Positions 9,121 to 18,504 of a stretch of DNA of 36,722 bases are shown piece after piece (within the stretch, counting starts at the first letter, position 1; the number at the start of each line of letters is the position of its first letter). Origin of the DNA: Zoogloea sp. (GTDB lineage Bacteria; Pseudomonadota; Gammaproteobacteria; Burkholderiales; Rhodocyclaceae); assembly GCA_023150095.1 (NCBI GenBank), contig JAKLLO010000029.1, positions 1-36,722 of the forward strand, in the 5' to 3' direction. Made by a program: the position numbers and the translations under genes. The notes under the pieces are model-generated. The model did no database searches and had not been told where the DNA came from. It was given only the letters and a program-made list of their open reading frames with translations.

Positions 9121-10290
9121 TCAGGACTCCCGCAATGCGCTGACGATGTTCATCCGGGCCGCCCGCGCCGCCGGCATGAAACCGCCCACCAGCCCCATCC
9201 CGAGGGCGAAGAGCAGCGTCTTGACGGCGATGGGCAGGGTCAGCCGGAAGCTGAAGGCCAGCTCCGAGAACGACTGCCAGTTCATCGTCGAGATGGTGAA
9301 CACCTGCATCAGCGACGCCGCCGCCAGGCCGGCAAGCCCGCCCAGCAGCGACAGCAGCAGGCTTTCGACCATGAAGGCGAGCAGCACGCTCGACTTGCGA
9401 AAGCCCAGCGCCCGCAGGGTGCCGATCTCGCCGGTGCGGCTGGCCACCGCCGCGTACATGGTGATCGCCGCGCCGATCACCGCGCCCACCGAGAAGATCA
9501 CCGACAGGGTGAGCCCCAGGATGTTGATGAAGTTCGCCAGCATCGCCGACTGGTCGGCGTAGAAAGTGCGCTCCAGCTTGGCTTCGAGGGTCAGCCGCGG
9601 GTCGTCCTCCAGCGTCCGCCGGGCATCGGCAAACGCCGACGCATCCGCCAGCCGGAACACCACCGACGAGAACGCATTGCGGCGGAAGGTCTGCAGCAGC
9701 TGATCGGCGTCGCCCCAGATCTCGGAATCGAAGCCGCTCTTGCCCGCATCGAAGACACCCACCACCCGCCAGTCCCGCCCGCCGAAACGCACCGGATCGC
9801 CCAGCCCCATGCCGCGGAAGCGCGTCGCGATGCTGCTGCCCACGATGATCTCGTTCGAGCCCGGCGCAAACATCCGCCCCTCGACGATCCGCAGCTGCGG
9901 CCGGAGCAGCGCCCCCGCCTGCCCCACACCGCGGATGATGACGTTGGCGGGCTTCTCCGAATCGCGCTTGGCGAGGGTGATGAGCACCACCGTCTCCTTC
10001 GACACCAGCGGCACCCCGCCGCCGCCCCGGGCAAGCTGCGGAAGGCTCTCGATCAGCGCCGCCTGACCGCGCTCGATCACGCTCTGGACTTCGGTCTCGG
10101 AGCCCTTGCGGATCACCACCACGTTGTCCGGCTGGCCGGTTTCCACCAGCGTCTCCTTGAGGCCCTGATCGAGCATCAGCACCGCCGCAAACACGAACAC
10201 CACCAGCGCCATGCCACCGGCCGTGAGCGCCGTGGTGAGCCGCCGCGCCCACAGGTTGCGCAGGCTGTAGGAGAACGGGATCACCTTCAT
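9121..10290 (-). CDS. ABC transporter permease, FtsX/MacB type (second permease)
   Basis: A 389-residue protein with the FtsX/MacB layout: one helix near residues 20-42, a large periplasmic domain of about 220 residues, then three helices from about 270 to the end. TGEIGTLRALGFRKSSVLLAF after the second helix is the cytoplasmic coupling region typical of these mechanotransmission permeases, and it ends with AARAARMNIVSALRES. Such proteins do not carry substrate through a channel in the classical way but drive periplasmic partners. It overlaps the previous permease by 4 bases (ATGA), so a heterodimer is likely. The cognate ATPase and adaptor are at 12120-14041, beyond the opposing CBS gene. 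Confidence 0.88.
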   Translation of the reverse strand: MKVIPFSYSLRNLWARRLTTALTAGGMALVVFVFAAVLMLDQGLKETLVETGQPDNVVVIRKGSETEVQSVIERGQAALIESLPQLARGGGGVPLVSKETVVLITLAKRDSEKPANVIIRGVGQAGALLRPQLRIVEGRMFAPGSNEIIVGSSIATRFRGMGLGDPVRFGGRDWRVVGVFDAGKSGFDSEIWGDADQLLQTFRRNAFSSVVFRLADASAFADARRTLEDDPRLTLEAKLERTFYADQSAMLANFINILGLTLSVIFSVGAVIGAAITMYAAVASRTGEIGTLRALGFRKSSVLLAFMVESLLLSLLGGLAGLAAASLMQVFTISTMNWQSFSELAFSFRLTLPIAVKTLLFALGMGLVGGFMPAARAARMNIVSALRES

Positions 10291-11450
10291 GCCACCGCCC
10301 TCAAGCCGTCCACGATCGCCAGCCGGGCCACCCGGCGCATGGGCAGCAGTGCGGCCACCACGCCCACCGTGAGCGCGCAGCCGGCCTGAAGCAGCACGGT
10401 CGCCTGGGACACGTTGAAGACGGGAAACAGCGTGCCCATCTTTGCCGCAAAGGCCGTGGCCACCGGAAAGGTCAGCCCGATCCCGATCAACCCGCCGGCG
10501 CCTGCCAGCATCAGGCTCTCGCCGCAGATCATCGCCGCCACGAAACCCGGCGAGAACCCCAGCGCCTTCAGGGTGGCGTACTCGGCGGTGCGCTCCCGGG
10601 CGGTCATCGCCATGGTGTTGGCCATCACCGCCATGATGATGAAGATCACCAGATACGACACGATGCGGATCGCCACCACGATGGCCTCGGTCATCGCCAC
10701 GAAGCCCAGCTGGAAGGCCTTCTCGGTTTCCGTGAGGGTCTCGGCGCGGGAATTGACGAACTCCCCGTCGATCGCCCGGGACACCGCCGCCACCTGGTCG
10801 GCGCCCGTCACCTCGGCGATGAACACCCCCACATTGTTGGCCCGGCCGGGCATCCTCGCCTTGACCACCTCGTTGAGGTAGGCCCAGTGGAGGAACATCT
10901 GGGACTGATCGGTGCCCTTCTTCGCCCCGTCGTAGATGCCGCGCACCACGAAATCCCAGTTACCGGCGTAGATCGTGCCCTTCAGCGTCAGGGTGTCGCC
11001 GACCTTGAAACCGTAGGTGTCGGCCAGCTTGCGCCCCACGATGCAGCCCTTGCGATCCCGCAGGAAATCCCGCATCTGCGCCTCGGGCACCACGAACTCC
11101 GGGTACAGCCGGAAATAGCTCTCCCCATCCACCGCAAACTGGGCAAAGAAGTTCTTCGGCTCCTTGTAGATGCCGCCAAACCAGTTCGCCCAGCTCAGGT
11201 CGCGCACGCCGTCCACGGCGCGGATCTTGTCCTTGTAGGTGAGCGGCAGCGGAAACACCAGCGAGATCGAGCTGCGGGTGATCAGCCGGTTGGCCGCAGC
11301 CCCTTCCGCCCCCGCGTACCACGCATCCACCACAGTGCCGAGCAGGCCGAAGGCGAGGATCGCCACCACCATGCCCAGCACCGTCAGCCCGGAGCGCAGC
11401 CGGTGCCGCCAGGCGTTGCGAAAGATCAGCCGCAAAAAGCTGCCCGACAT
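10287..11450 (-). CDS. ABC transporter permease, FtsX/MacB type (first permease)
   Basis: A 387-residue paralogue of the next gene with the same architecture: helix 1 at about 20-43, a periplasmic domain, then three C-terminal helices (VSYLVIFIIMAVMANTMAM; GESLMLAGAGGLIGIGLTF; AGCALTVGVVAALLPM). The coupling segment ERTAEYATLKALGFSPGFVAAM lies between helices 2 and 3. The periplasmic part differs from that of its partner. Start at the ATG 11450; the ribosome site before it is weak (GGTGGGA). It has its own upstream region of 145 bases shared with the divergent CBS gene, so it may have a promoter independent of the ATPase/adaptor pair. Confidence 0.88.
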   Translation of the reverse strand: MSGSFLRLIFRNAWRHRLRSGLTVLGMVVAILAFGLLGTVVDAWYAGAEGAAANRLITRSSISLVFPLPLTYKDKIRAVDGVRDLSWANWFGGIYKEPKNFFAQFAVDGESYFRLYPEFVVPEAQMRDFLRDRKGCIVGRKLADTYGFKVGDTLTLKGTIYAGNWDFVVRGIYDGAKKGTDQSQMFLHWAYLNEVVKARMPGRANNVGVFIAEVTGADQVAAVSRAIDGEFVNSRAETLTETEKAFQLGFVAMTEAIVVAIRIVSYLVIFIIMAVMANTMAMTARERTAEYATLKALGFSPGFVAAMICGESLMLAGAGGLIGIGLTFPVATAFAAKMGTLFPVFNVSQATVLLQAGCALTVGVVAALLPMRRVARLAIVDGLRAVA

Positions 11451-11595
11451 ACCGCTATCCCACCGCCAAAGTGCATGAAAACCCGCGCGGCCTCTTGCAC
11501 TCTTTCAATCCAGCCCGCAAGCTATAGACTTGAAGAGGGTGATGGCCCGGCCTCACCCCGCGCCTGGAAACCAATAACGAGGAGGGACTAAGACA

Positions 11596-12039
11596 ATGGC
11601 TGCAACGGTTCAACAAATTCTCCAGACCAAAGGCAACGCGAGCTACGCCGTCACCCCCGACACCACCGTGCTGCAGGCCCTCCAGCTGATGGCCGAGCGC
11701 AACATCAGCGCCGTGCTGGTGATGGAAGGCGAGCGCCTCGCAGGGATCTTCACCGAGCGCGATTACGCCCGCAAGGTGGTGCTCAAGGGCCTCGCCTCGA
11801 AAGACACCAAGGTCGGCGACCTGATGACGCCCAACGTGCTCACCGTGTCCCCGAACCACACCATCGACGAATGCATGTGCATCATCACCAACAACCATGT
11901 GCGCCACCTGCCGGTGGTCGATCACGGCAAGGTTGTCGGCCTCATCAGCATCGGCGATGCGGTCAAGTCGGTGATGGAACAGCAGCAGGCCACCATCGAC
12001 CAGCTCTCCGGCTACATCGCCGGCGGCCTGACCACCTGA
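11596..12039 (+). CDS. CBS-domain protein (two tandem CBS motifs)
   Basis: A 147-residue protein made of a single CBS pair. The first CBS spans about residues 15-60 (VTPDTTVLQALQLMAERNISAVLV, GIFTERDYARKV) and the second about 75-130 (VGDLMTPNVLTVSPNHTIDECM, HLPVVDHGKVVGLISIGDAVK). CBS pairs usually bind adenosine nucleotides and regulate another domain; this one stands alone. Good ribosome site (GAGGAGG) before the ATG. It faces opposite to the ABC genes on both sides and ends in a strong terminator. Stand-alone CBS proteins of this size are common in betaproteobacteria; the partner is unknown. Confidence 0.9.
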   Translation: MAATVQQILQTKGNASYAVTPDTTVLQALQLMAERNISAVLVMEGERLAGIFTERDYARKVVLKGLASKDTKVGDLMTPNVLTVSPNHTIDECMCIITNNHVRHLPVVDHGKVVGLISIGDAVKSVMEQQQATIDQLSGYIAGGLTT

Positions 12040-12057
12040 CACCGCCTGGCCCCGGCC

Positions 12058-12099
12058 AGCAAAAACCCCGCCCTGCCCCGGCACGACGGGGTTTTTGCT
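12058..12099. terminator. Strong bidirectional rho-independent terminator
   Basis: AGCAAAAACCCCG (12058-12070) pairs perfectly over 13 bases with CGGGGTTTTTGCT (12087-12099), with a 16-base loop. The A run on one arm and T run on the other make it effective in both directions. It separates the CBS gene from the convergent ATPase gene that ends at 12120. Confidence 0.9.
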
Positions 12100-12119
12100 G
12101 ATGGCGCCGGTAGAGCTCT

Positions 12120-12835
<716 letters not shown>

Positions 12836-12839
<4 letters not shown>

Positions 12840-14041
12840 TTGCCAACACTCACCGCCGCACCATCCCGCAGCGACGCCGGCGGACGCAGCACCAGCCGCT
12901 CGCCCGGCTTCACCCCGCTCACCTCGACCAGATCGCCGATCTTCGCACCCGTCGTCACCGGCACCCGCGTGGCCACCCCATCCGCCACCCGGAACACCGC
13001 CGCACTTCCATCAGCCTGGACGACCGCCTCGCCGTGCACCGCCGTGCGCGCCTTGCGCTGCTCGGGTGCAAGGGGCTCGGCCAGAAACGCCACCTTGGCG
13101 CTCATCTCCGGCAACACCCGCGGATCGGGGTCGAGGAAGCGGATCTTGGTCATAACGCTGGCCTTGGTCCGATCGACGGTGGGCACCAGCCGCGACACCT
13201 CGCCCCGGAAACGCAGCTCGGGAAAGGCGTCGAGCTGGATCTCGCAGGGCTGACCGGGCTTGATGCGGGCGATGTTGGATTCCGACACGTCGGCCTCGAC
13301 TTCCAGCGTGCTCATGTCGGCCATGCTCACCACCGCGCCCTTGCTGTCGGCGGCGGCCGAGAGATTGGTGATCAGATCACCCACGTTGGCGTTCTTGACC
13401 AGCACCACGCCATCGAAGGGCGCGCGGATCTCGGTCTGCCCCACCGCCACGCTGGCGGCCAGCCGCCCGGCCTCGGCGGCCCGTTCTGCGGCCTGGGCCG
13501 AACCCAGCGCCGCCCGGGCCTTGAGCGCCCGCGCCTCGGCCTGATCCACCTGGGCCTGGGCGATGAAGTTGCGCGCCTTGAGATCCCGCGCCCGGCCCAG
13601 GGCCAGCTCGGCATCCCGCAGCTCTGCCCGCGCCTGCCCGATGTTGGCCCGGGCCACGCCCACATTGGCGTCGGCCTGCTGCAGCTGGGCGGCCACGTCG
13701 CGCTGTTCAAGCCGGGCGATGAGCTCGCCGGCCTTCACCACCGAGCCCTCCCGCACCCCCAGCCATTCGAGCCGGCCGGTGGCCTTGGAACCCACCGCCG
13801 CCTTGCGCTGGGCCACCACGTAGCCGGTGGCGTTGAGGAGCGTCACGCCCTGATAGGGCCAGGCTTCGCCCACCGTCACGGTCTCGACGGCGACCGGGGC
13901 GTTCATCCGTCCGAACACCGCCACCCCGCCTGCCAGCACGAGGGCGAGCCCACCCAGCACCCAGCGCCTGCTGAGGCGCCGCCGGGGCGGTCGGGTGGCC
14001 TGACGATCGATGCGCAGACGGGAGAGATCGGTTTCGCTCAT
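12836..14041 (-). CDS. Periplasmic adaptor (membrane fusion) protein of an efflux system
   Basis: A 401-residue HlyD/MacA-like protein. A signal-anchor helix spans about residues 27-44 after a basic N-terminus. It is followed by a first lipoyl half (TGRLEWLGVREGSVVKAGELIARLEQ with the split KAG turn), a coiled-coil hairpin at about 110-185 rich in Ala/Gln/Arg, the second lipoyl half (IRAPFDGVVLVKNANVGD) and a beta-barrel domain (KPGQPCEIQLDAFPELRFRGEV). It would link an inner-membrane transporter to an outer-membrane channel. The ATPase overlaps its 3' end. It begins 36 bases after the histidine kinase stop, so it may be read from the two-component operon. Confidence 0.9.
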
Positions 14042-14077
14042 GACGAGGCAATCGGCAAATGGGATAAACGGCGCATT

Positions 14078-15451
14078 CTAACCCGCGGTCTCGGGCGCAA
14101 AGCGCACCACGACCGCCAGGCCGGCGCCGCCGTCGGCCCGGCTCAGGCCATCTTCGAAGGCCAGCGCGGCGCCGGTGATCTCGGCGATCCGGCCGACGAT
14201 GGACAGGCCCAGCCCGCAGCCTTCGGCCTCGACCGCCGCGCCCCGGGCAAAGCGGGTGAGCATCTGCGCCCGCTCGGCCGGCGGAATGCCTGGCCCGTCG
14301 TCGGCCACCCGCAGGCAGCGCGCGGCGGCATCCAGCGACACCACCACCCGCCCACCTTCGGGCGAGTAGCGCAGGGCGTTATCCACCAGATTGCGCAGCA
14401 GCACCTCCAGCCACCAGCGGTTGCCGCTGAAGGCGAAGGACGCCGGCGCCTCCAGCGCCAGGGTCTGGCCACGACGCAGGGCCTGGGGCGTGAGCACCGA
14501 GCACACGCCTTCGGCGAGTTCAGCCAGATCGAAGCGATCCATCGCCCCCCGCCCCGCGTCCGGATCGAGCCGGGCCAGCGTGAGCAGCTGCTCGACCAGA
14601 TGGCTCATCCGGTCCACGCCCGTGGCCACCTGCTCCAGCGCGTGCTTGCGGGTCGCCTCGTCGCCGGCCCGGGCGGCCACCTGGGCCTGGATCTTCAGGG
14701 CGGCGAGCGGGGTGCGCAGCTCGTGGGCGGCGTCGGCGGTAAAGCGCCGCTCGTTGTCGAGCACCTCGCTGACCCGCCCCACCAGCGCGTCGATGGACGT
14801 GACCAGCGGCGCGATCTCGGCCGGCAGCGGCCCGGGCACCTGCACTGGCGTCAGATGGCGGGGGTCCAGCCCGCCCACGGCCTTGGCGGTGGCACTCACC
14901 GGGCGCAGCGCACGCCCGACCACCGCCCAGATCCCCAGCGCCATCAGCGGCAGGCCGATGCAGATCGACAGCAACAGATGCAGCGCGAACGTGCCCGCCA
15001 GCCGGTAACGGGCGCCGTGATTCTGACCGACAATGACCCGGTAGCCGCTGTGGTCGTGATCAATGGTGAAGAAGCGCCACAGTTCTCCCTCCAGATCGTG
15101 CTCGTCGAAACCCGGCGTGGACGCCACCGGCTCGACCGGCATCTCCGACGAGCGCACCAGCAGCTGCCAGGCGCCGCCATCGTCCCGCCTCCAGGCCTGA
15201 AAGGCCACCGGCAGCTGGTAGGCATGCTGGTGCTCGGCCATCTCGCCGGCCACCAGCGGGTTGCCGGTGGCCACGATGGCAAGCAGGGTTTCGGCCACCT
15301 GCACCATCTGGGCGTCGAACAGCGAGTCGGCCTCGGCATGGGCGGTACGGAAGGCCAGCATCGCCGTCAGCCCCCAGAACAGCGCCAGCACGCCGATCAG
15401 CAGCGCCACAAGGCGCCGGCGCAGGGAATAGACCGCCCGCGTCGCGCTCAC
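14078..15451 (-). CDS. Two-component sensor histidine kinase (QseC/PmrB-like)
   Basis: A 457-residue membrane kinase starting at GTG 15451, which overlaps the response-regulator stop (GTGA). Helices at about 13-33 and 155-178 enclose a periplasmic sensor of about 120 residues; a HAMP-like linker follows. Kinase motifs: H box AAHELRTPLAALK with His243, N box NLVDNALRYSP (354-364), G1 DDGPGIP (384-390), and G2 GCGLGLSIV (411-419). The layout matches QseC-type kinases. The periplasmic signal is unknown. Downstream lies an ABC efflux adaptor after 36 bases, so the system may sense and control that exporter. Confidence 0.93.
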   Translation of the reverse strand: MSATRAVYSLRRRLVALLIGVLALFWGLTAMLAFRTAHAEADSLFDAQMVQVAETLLAIVATGNPLVAGEMAEHQHAYQLPVAFQAWRRDDGGAWQLLVRSSEMPVEPVASTPGFDEHDLEGELWRFFTIDHDHSGYRVIVGQNHGARYRLAGTFALHLLLSICIGLPLMALGIWAVVGRALRPVSATAKAVGGLDPRHLTPVQVPGPLPAEIAPLVTSIDALVGRVSEVLDNERRFTADAAHELRTPLAALKIQAQVAARAGDEATRKHALEQVATGVDRMSHLVEQLLTLARLDPDAGRGAMDRFDLAELAEGVCSVLTPQALRRGQTLALEAPASFAFSGNRWWLEVLLRNLVDNALRYSPEGGRVVVSLDAAARCLRVADDGPGIPPAERAQMLTRFARGAAVEAEGCGLGLSIVGRIAEITGAALAFEDGLSRADGGAGLAVVVRFAPETAG

Positions 15452-16113
15452 CGGGGCGCCTCGTCCACCATGTAGCCCACGCCGCGCACGGTGCGGATCA
15501 GGTCGGCGCCGAGCTTCTTGCGCAGGTGATGGATGTGCACCTCCAGCGCGTTGCTGCCCACCGCCTCGCCCCAGGCGTAGAGCTGCTCGTCGAGCACCCG
15601 GCGGGTGAGCACGCGGCCGGCGGCGTCGAGGAGCATCTGGAGGAGATCGAACTCCCGGCCGGTGAGCACCACCGGCTCGCCCCGCAGGGTGACGCTGCGT
15701 GCCGCCGGATCGAGCACCACGTCGCCGTGGCGCAGGCTGGCCTCGGCCCGGCCCCGGGCGCGCCGCGCCAACGCCCGCAGGCGGGCGGCCAGCTCGTCCA
15801 GATCGAAGGGCTTGACCACGTAGTCGTCGGCGCCCAGATCGAGGCAGCGCACCTTGTCGGCCACCTGGTCCCGTGCCGTGAGCACCAGCACCGGCACCGC
15901 GTTGCCCGTGGCCCGCAGGGCCGACAGCACCGACAGGCCATCCCGCCGCGGCAGGCCCAGGTCGAGCACGATGGCGGCGAAGCTCTCCGCGGCAACGGCA
16001 GCCAGCGCGGCTTCGCCGTCCCGCACCCAGTCTATGGCGAAACCCGCCGCGCACAGCCCGGCCTTCACGCCGTCGCCGAGCAGGCGGTCGTCCTCAACCA
16101 GCAGGATGCGCAT
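15448..16113 (-). CDS. OmpR/PhoB-family response regulator
   Basis: A 221-residue regulator. The receiver domain (about 1-115) has acidic residues 8-9, phospho-acceptor Asp51 in VLDLGLPRRDG, Thr79 and Lys101 (VVKPFDLDEL). The C-terminal winged helix (about 125-220) has LTGREFDLLQMLL, SNALEVHIHHLRKKLGADLI and VRGVGYMV. This is the QseB/PmrA type. It is coupled to the kinase by a 4-base overlap and lies only 4 bases after the YfiM-like gene. Its targets are probably this operon and the neighbouring efflux genes, an inference from position only. Confidence 0.95.
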   Translation of the reverse strand: MRILLVEDDRLLGDGVKAGLCAAGFAIDWVRDGEAALAAVAAESFAAIVLDLGLPRRDGLSVLSALRATGNAVPVLVLTARDQVADKVRCLDLGADDYVVKPFDLDELAARLRALARRARGRAEASLRHGDVVLDPAARSVTLRGEPVVLTGREFDLLQMLLDAAGRVLTRRVLDEQLYAWGEAVGSNALEVHIHHLRKKLGADLIRTVRGVGYMVDEAPR

Positions 16114-16117
16114 CGGC

Positions 16118-16483
16118 TCAGAACGCCTTGATGTAGCTCACGCCGGTGGGCCCCAGCAGCCAGTTGCCGGTGCGCACGCCCACATAGGCGCCCACGGCGT
16201 TCCAACCCATGTCCTTCCACGAGAAGCGGTTGCAATCCTGCCCGGCGTCGTAAAGCTCCTTGGCGAGGCCGGGGATCAGGGCGAGGCCGACGGCCGTCGC
16301 GGTGTCGTAGGTGAGCCGCGAGGCGCCCACGCCGAGGGCGGCCGACACGCCGAAGTGGGCGGCCTTGTCGCTGCCGCTCCAGCTGTCGTGATAGGGGCCG
16401 CAGGCATGGGCCGGCGCGGCAAGGCTGGCAAGCAGGGCAAGGCAGGACAGGTTCTTCAAGGAGGTGCTCCGAAAGTTATGCAT
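16118..16483 (-). CDS. YfiM-like (DUF2279) periplasmic or lipoprotein-like protein
   Basis: About 121 residues from the ATG at 16483. The N-terminus MHNFRSTSLKNLSCLALLA with a hydrophobic core and PAHA is a signal peptide; the Cys right after the AHA site (AHACGP) may be a simple cysteine rather than a lipobox. The mature part, SGSDKAAHFGVSAALG, GLALIPGLAKELYDAG and FSWKDMGWNAVGA, matches the YfiM family pattern. Family function is not established to my knowledge. An ATG 14 codons upstream would break the signal peptide and was not chosen. It ends 4 bases before the response regulator, so it leads the two-component operon. Confidence 0.75.
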   Translation of the reverse strand: MHNFRSTSLKNLSCLALLASLAAPAHACGPYHDSWSGSDKAAHFGVSAALGVGASRLTYDTATAVGLALIPGLAKELYDAGQDCNRFSWKDMGWNAVGAYVGVRTGNWLLGPTGVSYIKAF

Positions 16484-16575
16484 CGCGCGAATGATACGTA
16501 AGCCGGCGCCGCAGTGGTCGCGCATCGGCTGGCGCGTGTCAGAATTCGGAAAAATGATGGGTTGGAGAACACACC

Positions 16576-17265
16576 ATGAAAAGCGTTCGCATCTGGGATC
16601 TGCCGTTGCGGCTCTTCCACTGGCTGCTGGTCGCGGCCGTTGTCGCCGCGGTGGTGAGCGGCCAGATCGGCGGCAACCTGATGACCTGGCACGGCCGGAT
16701 CGGCATCCTGATCGCGGGCCTCATCGGCTTTCGCCTCGCCTGGGGCCTGGTGGGCTCGACCCATTCGCGCTTTGCCAGCTTCGTGCGTGGCCCCGGCGCG
16801 ATCCTCGCTTACCTGCGGGGCGACTGGCGCGGGCTGGGCCACAACCCGCTCGGCGCCCTGTCGGTGCTGGGGCTGATCGGCGTGGTCGGGCTGCAGACCG
16901 CCGGCGGGCTGTTCGGCAACGACGACATCGCATTCCAGGGGCCGCTCTACAACCTCGTCTCCAAGGAAACCAGCGACTGGATCACCGGCCTGCACCGCAA
17001 GGGCTTCTGGCTGGTGGGGCTGCTGGTGGCCCTGCATCTGGCGGCGATCGCGTTCTATACGCGGGTCAAGAAGGAGCCGCTGGTCGGCCCGATGCTCACC
17101 GGACGCAAGGACGTCGGCCCCCACGAGCGGCATGCCGAGCCCACCGGCGGCGGCCCCATCGCGCTGGTTTTCGCGCTGGCCGTGGGGCTTGGCGCGGCGT
17201 GGCTGGCCAGCGGCGTCTGGCAGCCACCTCCGCCGCCGGCACCGGCAGCCGCGCCGGCCTGGTGA
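16576..17265 (+). CDS. Membrane b-type cytochrome (Ni/Fe-hydrogenase cytochrome b / b561-like)
   Basis: A 229-residue protein with four main helices and a fifth hydrophobic segment at the C-terminus (about 193-213). Haem-ligand candidates are His15 (LRLFHWLL), His39 (TWHGRIG), His140 (GLHRKGFWL) and His154 (VALHLAAI), consistent with a di-haem four-helix cytochrome b. The segment VRGPGAILAYL and HNPLGALSVL are typical of the 'cytochrome b/b6 domain-containing' family. It ends in a Pro/Ala-rich tail. It passes electrons between quinone and a periplasmic c-type haem protein; the two haem proteins just downstream on the other strand are possible partners. Confidence 0.85.
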   Translation: MKSVRIWDLPLRLFHWLLVAAVVAAVVSGQIGGNLMTWHGRIGILIAGLIGFRLAWGLVGSTHSRFASFVRGPGAILAYLRGDWRGLGHNPLGALSVLGLIGVVGLQTAGGLFGNDDIAFQGPLYNLVSKETSDWITGLHRKGFWLVGLLVALHLAAIAFYTRVKKEPLVGPMLTGRKDVGPHERHAEPTGGGPIALVFALAVGLGAAWLASGVWQPPPPPAPAAAPAW

Positions 17266-17275
17266 TGGATGTAAA

Positions 17276-17300
17276 AAGGGGCAGCAACGCGCTGCCCCTT
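17276..17300. terminator. Bidirectional terminator between cytochrome b and cytochrome c' genes
   Basis: AAGGGGCAGC (17276-17285) and GCTGCCCCTT (17291-17300) make a perfect 10-bp stem with a 5-base loop. On the minus strand it runs into TTTTTAC, so it is strongest as the terminator of the cytochrome c' gene; on the plus strand it is followed by CTGCTTT. Confidence 0.85.
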
Positions 17301-17325
17301 CTGCTTTCCGGCTGGCGGAAAACGC

Positions 17326-17793
17326 TCACTCGTCCTTGCGGAACTTGTCGTGACAGGCCTTGCAGGATTCGCCGGTCTTGCCGAACTGGGCCTTGATCGC
17401 GGCCGCATCGCCGGTGGCGGCCACTTTCTGAAGCTCGTTGGCTTCCTTGACGAAGGCCACGGCAAGCTTGCGCACTTCGTCCTGCTGCTGGAAGAACTCC
17501 GGCTTCACACGGGTCTTCTGGCTGCCCACGTCCTTGTCGGTGCCCGGACCATACAGCGCGCCCATGCCCGAGTTGGCGATCGCGGCGATGGCGTTGGCGG
17601 CACCAGCCACCTGATCCTTGTTGAAGCTGCCCGGATTGTCGATGGTCTGGGCCTTGATCTTGCCCATGTTCCAGGACATGAAGCTGTAGCCGGCCTTACG
17701 GTACTTGATCTGGTCTTCCGGCTTCATCTGGGCGCTGGCACCCGCGGCAAGGCCCATGGCAACGATGGCAAACACCAGTTTGTTGATTTTCAT
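17326..17793 (-). CDS. Cytochrome c' (class II c-type cytochrome)
   Basis: A 155-residue precursor. The signal peptide MKINKLVFAIVAMGLAAGAS ends near Ala21-Gln22. The mature part is a four-helix class II cytochrome with the haem-binding CKACH at residues 144-148 close to the C-terminus (GESCKACHDKFR), the usual position for cytochrome c'. YRKAGYSFMSWNMGKIK near the N-terminus is the typical first helix. Cytochrome c' proteins bind NO and CO and help against nitrosative stress in denitrifiers. A GGGAG ribosome site precedes the ATG at 17793; a longer in-frame start would spoil the signal peptide. It lies 85 bases after the Tll0287-like gene. Confidence 0.93.
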   Translation of the reverse strand: MKINKLVFAIVAMGLAAGASAQMKPEDQIKYRKAGYSFMSWNMGKIKAQTIDNPGSFNKDQVAGAANAIAAIANSGMGALYGPGTDKDVGSQKTRVKPEFFQQQDEVRKLAVAFVKEANELQKVAATGDAAAIKAQFGKTGESCKACHDKFRKDE

Positions 17794-17878
17794 CTGGCTA
17801 CTCCCTTTGTGAGTTGAGGTGGATGGGGTCGGGCGATTATTCCACAACAAGGCCGTGGTCATAACCGCCGACAGCAGC

Positions 17879-18454
17879 CTACAGCGGCCGCTTGACGGTC
17901 AGCCCACCGCGGATCTGGCCCTTCTCATAGCCGAAGGCGGTGTCGTGGGGATAGCTCTTGGCAAGCTGGCTCTTCAGGCCTGCCTCGATCTTGTCGGGCG
18001 CGCCGTGGCACTTCAGGCACACGTCGCCCACCGGCACCGCGCGGATGTAGCGGTAGATCTGCTTGCCGTTCTCGGTGACGATCTCGCCGGCTTCCAGGGT
18101 TTCGATCTTCTCGCCGTTGGCGGCGCGGATGTTGAAGTCGGCCAGCTGGCGCGCCTCCCACACGTCCGGCGTGCCACGCTCGGGGTTGCGGGTGCGCAGG
18201 CTCACCCGGCGCATGTCCCAGCCGGTCTTGGCGGATTGCTCCTTCAGGAGCTGCGGGGCCTTCTCCTTGCACACCGGGATGGCCTCGATCGGGCCTTTCT
18301 CGGCAACGGTCTCCTGCATCATCGCCACCACCTTGGGCAACACGGGCAAGGCGTTCTTGCGGGTGTCGGCCTTCAGTGCGTCCAGATCCTGGGCGTGGGC
18401 AGCACCGGCTACGGCGACGACGGTCGAGGCAATGACGAACGAGCGACGGAACAT
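17879..18454 (-). CDS. Tll0287-like (DUF3365) c-type haem protein
   Basis: A 191-residue secreted protein. Signal peptide at residues 1-21 (MFRRSFVIASTVV...AHA). The mature domain has the DUF3365/Tll0287-like pattern: VCKEKAPQLL, WDMRRVSLRTRNPERGTPDVWE, then a haem-binding CLKCH at 146-150 and FGYEKGQIRGGLTVKRPL at the C-terminus. The start was set at ATG 18454 because AAAGGAG lies at a good distance; a TTG two codons earlier is less likely. The family is found in periplasmic redox sensors and free haem proteins; here it is free. It probably shares a transcript with cytochrome c'. Confidence 0.88.
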   Translation of the reverse strand: MFRRSFVIASTVVAVAGAAHAQDLDALKADTRKNALPVLPKVVAMMQETVAEKGPIEAIPVCKEKAPQLLKEQSAKTGWDMRRVSLRTRNPERGTPDVWEARQLADFNIRAANGEKIETLEAGEIVTENGKQIYRYIRAVPVGDVCLKCHGAPDKIEAGLKSQLAKSYPHDTAFGYEKGQIRGGLTVKRPL

Positions 18455-18481
18455 GGGCAACTCCTTTAATCAGAATTTTCT

Positions 18482-18487
18482 AATATA
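18482..18487 (-). promoter_or_regulatory. Possible -10 element for the Tll0287-like/cytochrome c' genes
   Basis: The 44-base gap upstream is strikingly AT-rich for this window and contains TATATT on the minus strand (18487-18482), about 28 bases before the start codon. I see no good -35 at 17 bases, so this is a weak call. Confidence 0.3.
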
Positions 18488-18504
18488 CAGGAAGTGTGCG
18501 AGGT

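Noticed and set aside
13034..15475. A plus-strand open frame of 813 codons over the adaptor and kinase genes
   Set aside because: Antisense to two genes with full sets of family motifs; the product is His/Gly/Arg-rich without any domain.
16484..16525. Upstream ATG of the YfiM-like gene (16525)
   Set aside because: It would put 14 polar residues before the signal peptide and has no ribosome site; the ATG at 16483 gives a normal exported protein.
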